From the NCBI GenBank assembly GCA_050743385.1, contig JBOGFJ010000312.1:1-16814 (forward strand): DNA of 16,814 nucleotides. The letters run 5' to 3'. How positions within the stretch are numbered: the first letter of the stretch is position 1; every line of letters begins with the position of its first letter. The notes under the pieces were generated by a model that saw only the letters and a list, made by a program, of their open reading frames with translations, was not told the DNA's origin and ran no database searches. Below are positions 13,129-16,814 of the stretch, in pieces. This stretch comes from JACDBD01 sp050743385. GTDB lineage: Bacteria; Actinomycetota; Acidimicrobiia; IMCC26256; JACDBD01. A program made the position numbers and the translations under genes.

Positions 13129-14307
13129 TCAGAAGTTCTTGGGAAGCCCGAGCTTGCGGCGGGCGATGATGTTCTTCTGGATCTCGGAGGCGCCCCCTCC
13201 GATCGTGTCGATCACGGTGTAGCGGTAGGTGGACTCGGCGCGTCCCCTCATCGGCGCGTCTTCGGTGTGCACCCGCAGCTGGGAGCCGGGGCCGGCGACG
13301 TCCATGGACGCATCGGCCAGCCGCTTCGACAGCTCGGTCGCGAACAGCTTGTACGCCGACGACTCGATGGTCGGTGCCGCGCCGCCCTTCGCCGACGCGG
13401 CGACGAAGCGGAGCCCCAGCACCCGCGCGACCTCGGCCTCGGTGACCAGGCGGGCGATCCGTTGCCGCACCACGGGGTCGTTGCGCAGGGGCTCGCCGTC
13501 ACGGTCGGCGGTGGCGACGTAGTCGACGAGCAGGTCGAGACGCTGCTCGATCTGCGAGAACGTGAACATCGTGAAGCGCTCGAGGTCGAGCGCCTCGGAG
13601 ATGTACTGGAAGCCGCGGTTGACCTCGCCCACGACGTAGTCGTCCGACACCCAGACGTCGTCGAAGAAGACGTCGTTGGTGCGCTCGTCGCCCATCGTCC
13701 AGATCGGGTTGATCGTGATCCCGGGGTCGTCGAGGGGCACGAGGAAGAGCGTGATGCCCTGGTGCTTGCTGTCGGGGTCGGTGCGGGCGCCGACCCAGTA
13801 CCACTCGGCGAAGTGGGCCGAGGTCGTCCAGGTCTTCTGGCCGTTGAGCCGCCACCCCTCGCCGTCGCGAACCGCCCGCAGCTTCATCGACGCCGCGTCG
13901 GAGCCGGCTTCGGGCTCGGAGTAACCGATCGCGAACTCGACCTCGTTGCGCAGGATCTTGGGGAGGAACTCGCGCTTGAGCTTCTCGTTGCCGTGGCGGA
14001 TCAGCGTCTTGCCGATGATCCCGACGCCCTTGCCGATCTGGGGACCGCCCCGACCGGCGAGTGCCTCGTTGAGGAGGTACTCGTAGACGCCGTCGCCCTC
14101 CTTGCCGCCGAGCTCGGTGGGCCAGGTGATGCCGAGCCACCCCCGCTCGCCGACCTGGCTCATGAACTTGCGTCGTTTGGGCGTGTCGACGATCTGGGCC
14201 ATGTTCTCGCGGGTGGGGTCGAAGACGTCGGGATCGTCGTGCTCGTCCAGGAACGCCTCGACGTCGGCACGGAAGGCGGTCTGGTCGGGGGCGAAATCGA
14301 AGTCCAC
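13129..14307 (-). CDS. Acyl-CoA dehydrogenase, catalytic subunit (FadE26/FadE29-like)
   Basis: This 392-aa FAD-dependent acyl-CoA dehydrogenase introduces a 2,3-double bond. The N-terminal helical domain has GWLGITWPTELGG (56-68), GKGVGIIGKTLIRHG (92-106) and FAIGYSEPEAGSDAASMKLRAV (125-146, FAD and substrate contact). The middle barrel includes NGQKTWTTSAHFAEWYW (155-171). The last domain has EALDLERFTMF (238-248), where E243 matches the catalytic base of isovaleryl-CoA dehydrogenase and FadE26, and ends with IGGGASEIQKNIIARRKLG. The MCAD-type C-terminal glutamate (YEGT) is GGGA here, consistent with E243 being the base. It is the first gene of a five-gene coupled operon. GTG 14307 has GGAGG 4 nt upstream, and a palindromic operator candidate lies at 14324-14340. 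It probably pairs with the base-less dehydrogenase at the operon's end. Confidence 0.93.
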   Translation of the reverse strand: MDFDFAPDQTAFRADVEAFLDEHDDPDVFDPTRENMAQIVDTPKRRKFMSQVGERGWLGITWPTELGGKEGDGVYEYLLNEALAGRGGPQIGKGVGIIGKTLIRHGNEKLKREFLPKILRNEVEFAIGYSEPEAGSDAASMKLRAVRDGEGWRLNGQKTWTTSAHFAEWYWVGARTDPDSKHQGITLFLVPLDDPGITINPIWTMGDERTNDVFFDDVWVSDDYVVGEVNRGFQYISEALDLERFTMFTFSQIEQRLDLLVDYVATADRDGEPLRNDPVVRQRIARLVTEAEVARVLGLRFVAASAKGGAAPTIESSAYKLFATELSKRLADASMDVAGPGSQLRVHTEDAPMRGRAESTYRYTVIDTIGGGASEIQKNIIARRKLGLPKNF

Positions 14308-14323
14308 TCGTCCTCCGTCGCGA

Positions 14324-14340
14324 TCTGACGGAGCGTCAGA
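14324..14340. promoter_or_regulatory. Palindromic operator candidate for the acyl-CoA operon
   Basis: TCTGACG-GAG-CGTCAGA is a perfect 7-3-7 palindrome, ending 16 bp before the GTG of the dehydrogenase and abutting the stop of the upstream gene. The TGACG...CGTCA form and 17-bp size suit a TetR-family regulator of the kind that senses acyl-CoAs in actinobacteria. The stem is short for a terminator, though ending transcription of the peroxidase gene is possible. No TetR gene is in the window, so the regulator would act from elsewhere. Confidence 0.6.
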
Positions 14341-15303
14341 CTACCTGCGGGCGACGCCCGAGCGCCGTAGCACCGACTCGGCGTAGGCATCCGAGCGGAA
14401 TCGCAGGATCGGGTCGTCGGAGCACTCGATCCCGTCGGTGACGCGGGTCGGGTCGAACACGAGCACGTCGTCGCCCTGCTCCCGGTCGCGCGCGAGCCCG
14501 GTGATCTCGAGCCGGCCGAGCGCGACGCGCTGCCGGTCGTCGGGCCACACCGCGGTCGGGTCGTTGACGGGATCACGGTCCTCCGCGATCTGCGCGAGCA
14601 CCGTGAACCCGGCGGGTCCGCGGCCGAGCCGCTCGGCCAGGTCGCGCTGGAGGTAGTCGGGCCCGCGCGCCGTCGCGTCTTCGAGGTCGAGGTTCGCCTC
14701 GCCCTCGTCCGGCTCCCAGCGGTAGCGGACGAACCGACCCGCGCCGTAGGCGTCGACGAACCGGTACGAGTGCAGCGAGTTGTACGCGCAACGGAGGTAG
14801 CTCTCCGGAGGAGCGGCGGTGAGCACCGCCTCGGCCGCAGTCAAGGCCTCGGGATGGGCGCCGATGAACTCGCCGATCGCGGCGGGATCGGCCTCGCCGG
14901 TCGCGGGATCGGGCTTCCGCGCCCGCACGAAGTCGAGGAAGCCCTCGACGGTGTTGACGAAGAAGGCCGGCAGCGTGATCCCGATCGCGTCGGTGGTCGT
15001 TCCGTCGGGCAGGTAGTACTTCGTCGCCAGGCCGCGGCCCTCGCGCGGCTCGAAGTCGGGCGCCGCCGGGTTGCCGCTGCCGTTGGAGAAACGCACGTGG
15101 GCCCGCACCGCCGGCCCCTCGAGGTGCGCGGCGCGGCTCAGCCCGGCGGCGTCGGCGGTCGGCGTGAAGGTGGCGGCGCACAGGGTGCCCTTGGCGTGCG
15201 CGGCCCGGGTCCCGGGATGGCGACCGGCGACGGCCTCCATGGCGTCGACCGCCTGCTGGGCGAGGCCGTCTGCTCCGATGCCCGCAGCGTACCTATGCCT
15301 CAT
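14341..15303 (-). CDS. Catalase-family haem peroxidase (SrpA-like, small)
   Basis: This 320-aa protein has the reduced catalase fold. The active-site histidine H36 sits in RAAHAKGTL (33-41), followed by VRAHVRFSNGSGNPAAPDFEP (67-87), RGLATKYYLPDG (90-101), PAFFVNTVEGFLDFV (112-126) and YNSLHSYRFVDAYGAGRFVRYR (174-195). The C-terminal block is FDPTRVTDGIECSDDPILRFRSDAYAES (283-310), with Y307 a likely axial haem ligand. Such short catalases have peroxidase activity with organic reductants more than catalase activity. ATG 15303 overlaps the dioxygenase gene by 11 bp and has no good SD, so translation probably depends on the upstream gene; ATG 15240 is a later alternative. The open frame extends to 15351, but that part lies within the dioxygenase gene. 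No signal peptide is visible, which is odd next to an apparently exported partner. Confidence 0.85.
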   Translation of the reverse strand: MRHRYAAGIGADGLAQQAVDAMEAVAGRHPGTRAAHAKGTLCAATFTPTADAAGLSRAAHLEGPAVRAHVRFSNGSGNPAAPDFEPREGRGLATKYYLPDGTTTDAIGITLPAFFVNTVEGFLDFVRARKPDPATGEADPAAIGEFIGAHPEALTAAEAVLTAAPPESYLRCAYNSLHSYRFVDAYGAGRFVRYRWEPDEGEANLDLEDATARGPDYLQRDLAERLGRGPAGFTVLAQIAEDRDPVNDPTAVWPDDRQRVALGRLEITGLARDREQGDDVLVFDPTRVTDGIECSDDPILRFRSDAYAESVLRRSGVARR

Positions 15304-15952
15304 CGAGCACGAACGTGAACGTGCCCAGCCGGGTGCCGTCGGCGTCGTCACCTACGGTCATCAGCAGCTGCTCGTCGAAGATGGCGTCGTCGGCGTTGCC
15401 GGGCTCGTCGGGGAAGTACAGCTGGGTGGTGAGGACGGATCCGCCCGCCGGCTGCACCTTGGCGTGGATGTGCCGGGTGCGCCCGGGATAGAGGCCGGGC
15501 ACGATCGTCTCGATCCGAAAGCCGCCGATGTCGTCGGTGAAGAGGTGGCCCCGGAGCCGGTAGCCCTCGGTGTCGTACTCGCCCGCGTCGTCGGCCTGCC
15601 AGACTTCGAGGCGGACTCCGGCGATCGGGGCACAGGCGGTGGTCACCACCGCGCCCTCCACGACGAGCGGCGTGCCGTCGATCCCGGGCTCCCGCAGCGA
15701 CGAGCGCTCGGGTGTCCCCGAGGAGAAGAACGGGCCCTCGGTCTGGTCGGGAGTCGGCTCGTCGTCGTCGCCGCACGCAGGTGTGGGCGTGAGCGGCCCG
15801 GCGGTCGTCGACGACCCCGACGTCCCGGTCGGGTCGTCCCCACCTGTCGCCGCGCCCTCGTCGTCGGAGCCGTCGTCGGAGCACGCCACCGCCGCGACCG
15901 GAAGGAGACCGGCCAGGGCCAGGAGCCGGCGGCGCGCGATCAGGCGATCCAC
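15293..15952 (-). CDS. Intradiol ring-cleavage dioxygenase-like lipoprotein
   Basis: This 219-aa protein starts with an export signal: RRRLLALAGLLPVAAVAC, with C24 as probable lipidated residue and consecutive arginines that could also suit Tat export. A low-complexity acidic Gly/Ser/Thr linker follows to about residue 68. TEGPFF (71-76) opens the intradiol dioxygenase beta-barrel. The Fe(III) ligand set can be read as Y126 (GEYDTEGYRLRG), Y155 (VPGLYPGRTRHIH), H161 and H163, so all four ligands seem intact. Classic members open catechol or protocatechuate rings inside the cell; secreted members of this branch are widespread but poorly defined. The start is GTG 15952, because the signal peptide begins right there and the frame further upstream is a shadow of the regulator gene. 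It ends 11 bp inside the peroxidase gene. The substrate is unknown. Confidence 0.85.
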   Translation of the reverse strand: MDRLIARRRLLALAGLLPVAAVACSDDGSDDEGAATGGDDPTGTSGSSTTAGPLTPTPACGDDDEPTPDQTEGPFFSSGTPERSSLREPGIDGTPLVVEGAVVTTACAPIAGVRLEVWQADDAGEYDTEGYRLRGHLFTDDIGGFRIETIVPGLYPGRTRHIHAKVQPAGGSVLTTQLYFPDEPGNADDAIFDEQLLMTVGDDADGTRLGTFTFVLDEA

Positions 15953-15977
15953 GCCAAGAGTGTCGCGCCCACTCGGT

Positions 15978-15995
15978 GAGGCGTCCGGTCGCCTC
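15978..15995. terminator. Small hairpin between regulator and dioxygenase genes
   Basis: GAGGCG (15978-15983) pairs with CGCCTC (15990-15995) around a 6-nt loop in the 55-bp gap after the regulator stop. There is no T-tract in the direction of transcription. It could weaken read-through from the regulator gene or be chance in GC-rich DNA. Confidence 0.3.
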
Positions 15996-16007
15996 TGGCC
16001 TGCGAGG

Positions 16008-16814
16008 TCACGCCGCCGGCAGTCCCAGCGGGGCAAGGAGCCGGATGGTCTCCCGTTCGGGTGGCAGGTCGGCGCGCTCGAGGAGGCGCAGCAGGCGCTC
16101 GCCGCTGGCGCGGGCAGCGCTGCGATCGCCCACCGCGAGCAGGCACTGGATGCGGAGGCGGTGGGCACGCTCGGCGAGCTCGTCGACGCCGACGACGCGG
16201 TCGGCGAGACGCAGCGCCTGCTCGGGCTCGCCCCGCGCGAGGAGGAGCTCACCGGCCCGGGTCGCGGCGGTCACGAACTCCGAGCGCAACCGGATGCGCT
16301 CGTACGCGGTCCAGCTGTCGTCGAACCCGACGAGGTAGTCGCCGCGGTAGAGCTCGACGGCTTCGAGATACCGGGCGAGCGCGGTGCCGGGCACACCCCG
16401 GTCCTCGAACCGGCGCCCCTCCTCGATGAGCGCGTCGAAGCGCTCGACGTCGGTCTCGAGGCCGTCGCGGCAGAGCGTCAGGGTCTCGCCGTTGGGGCGC
16501 ACGAACCACGGCGGCTCGTCGCGGCCGCGCTCCGGCTGGAGCACGCGCTGGAGATGTGCCAGGTTGGTGCGGAGGTTGCCGCCGGCGTCGTGCTCGTCGA
16601 GCTCGGGCCACAGGGCCGCGATCACGTCGCGCCGCGTCGTGACCGGGTGGGTGACGAGGAAGCTAAGGATCTGGCGCACCCGCTCGCGCTTCCACGCCCC
16701 GTCGGTTTGAGGGACGCCGTCGCGGTACAGGGTGGGGCCGCCGAGCAGCTCGACGCGCAGCGAGCCGGCTGGGCGGGCGGGGAGCGCGGCGAGACGGGCG
16801 CGCCCGAGGTCGGC
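16008..16814 (-). CDS. BTAD-domain transcriptional regulator, C-terminal part
   Basis: About 268 residues are visible and the frame is open through the window end, so the N terminus is missing. A winged-helix DNA-binding domain (LRVELLGGPTLYRDG, then KRERVRQILSFLVTHPVTTRRDVIAALWPELD, then NLRTNLAHLQRVL) precedes a helical bacterial transcriptional activation domain (VERFDALIEEGRRFEDRG, ALARYLEAVELYRGDYLVGF, YERIRLRSEFVTAATRAGELLLARGE, ALRLADRVVGVDELAERAHRLRIQCLLAVGDR). The order matches SARP-type regulators. The residues leading in (ARLAALPARPAG) look like a linker rather than a start, which suggests the C-terminal end of a large AfsR/MalT-like ATPase regulator. The GTG at 16679 is internal to the winged helix and is not the true start. 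It may control the dioxygenase and peroxidase genes 55 bp downstream. Confidence 0.8.
   Translation of the reverse strand, partial: ADLGRARLAALPARPAGSLRVELLGGPTLYRDGVPQTDGAWKRERVRQILSFLVTHPVTTRRDVIAALWPELDEHDAGGNLRTNLAHLQRVLQPERGRDEPPWFVRPNGETLTLCRDGLETDVERFDALIEEGRRFEDRGVPGTALARYLEAVELYRGDYLVGFDDSWTAYERIRLRSEFVTAATRAGELLLARGEPEQALRLADRVVGVDELAERAHRLRIQCLLAVGDRSAARASGERLLRLLERADLPPERETIRLLAPLGLPAA

Noticed and set aside
13093..14328. A 411-codon open frame on + covering the dehydrogenase at 13129-14307
   Set aside because: It mirrors the real gene almost exactly. The minus-strand product has conserved FAD and catalytic motifs; this one has none.

Overview
This 16.8 kb window is high-GC DNA. 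It has frequent GTG starts, 1-8 bp stop/start overlaps and long mirror-image open frames. Gene content points to a high-GC actinobacterium, most likely of the Acidimicrobiia or a mycobacterial-type lineage: paired acyl-CoA dehydrogenases, paired MaoC hydratases, CaiB-family enzymes, a thiolase beside a DUF35 protein, and a BTAD regulator. The lineage call is inference; no rRNA or tRNA gene is present.

Region 1 (1-2672, + strand) is the tail of a cobalamin late-step operon: the 3' part of cbiB/cobD, a CobC-type PLP enzyme and cobT, all joined by overlapping stop and start codons. A long imperfect palindrome straddles the cbiB/cobC junction.

Region 2 (2752-4994, + strand) is a compact three-gene operon. 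It holds a beta-class SPPY-type DNA methyltransferase with an extra C-terminal domain, a 123-aa protein I do not recognise, and a 139-aa PD-(D/E)XK-type nuclease. The methyltransferase's extra domain is visibly homologous to the separate nuclease but has lost its D...ExK residues. I read this as a possible restriction-modification or defence unit with one active and one dead copy of the same fold. It is the most novel item here.

Region 3 (5038-5808, + strand) is a lone CcdA-type membrane thiol-disulfide transporter. A strong two-part hairpin follows it, facing a convergent CaiB-family CoA-transferase gene (5912-7162, - strand).

Region 4 (7203-14307) is acyl-CoA catabolism. On + lie a cysteine-free HMG-CoA-synthase-fold/DUF35 fusion and a thiolase. 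On - lies a tightly coupled operon in the order acyl-CoA dehydrogenase, AMACR-type racemase, MaoC-like protein, MaoC hydratase, second acyl-CoA dehydrogenase. Catalytic residues are present in one member and missing in the other of each dehydrogenase and hydratase pair. This is the hallmark of the heteromeric steroid side-chain enzymes (FadE26/27 or FadE28/29, ChsH1/ChsH2, Ltp2). A branched, sterol-like or other bulky acyl-CoA is the likely substrate class. A perfect 7-3-7 palindrome just upstream of the operon's first gene is a probable TetR-type operator.

Region 5 (14341-16814, - strand) holds a catalase-family haem peroxidase overlapping a lipoprotein-type intradiol dioxygenase, preceded by the C-terminal part of a BTAD-domain regulator that runs off the window. 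No insertion sequence, CRISPR array, tRNA or rRNA was found, and no gene-free stretch exceeds about 105 bp.
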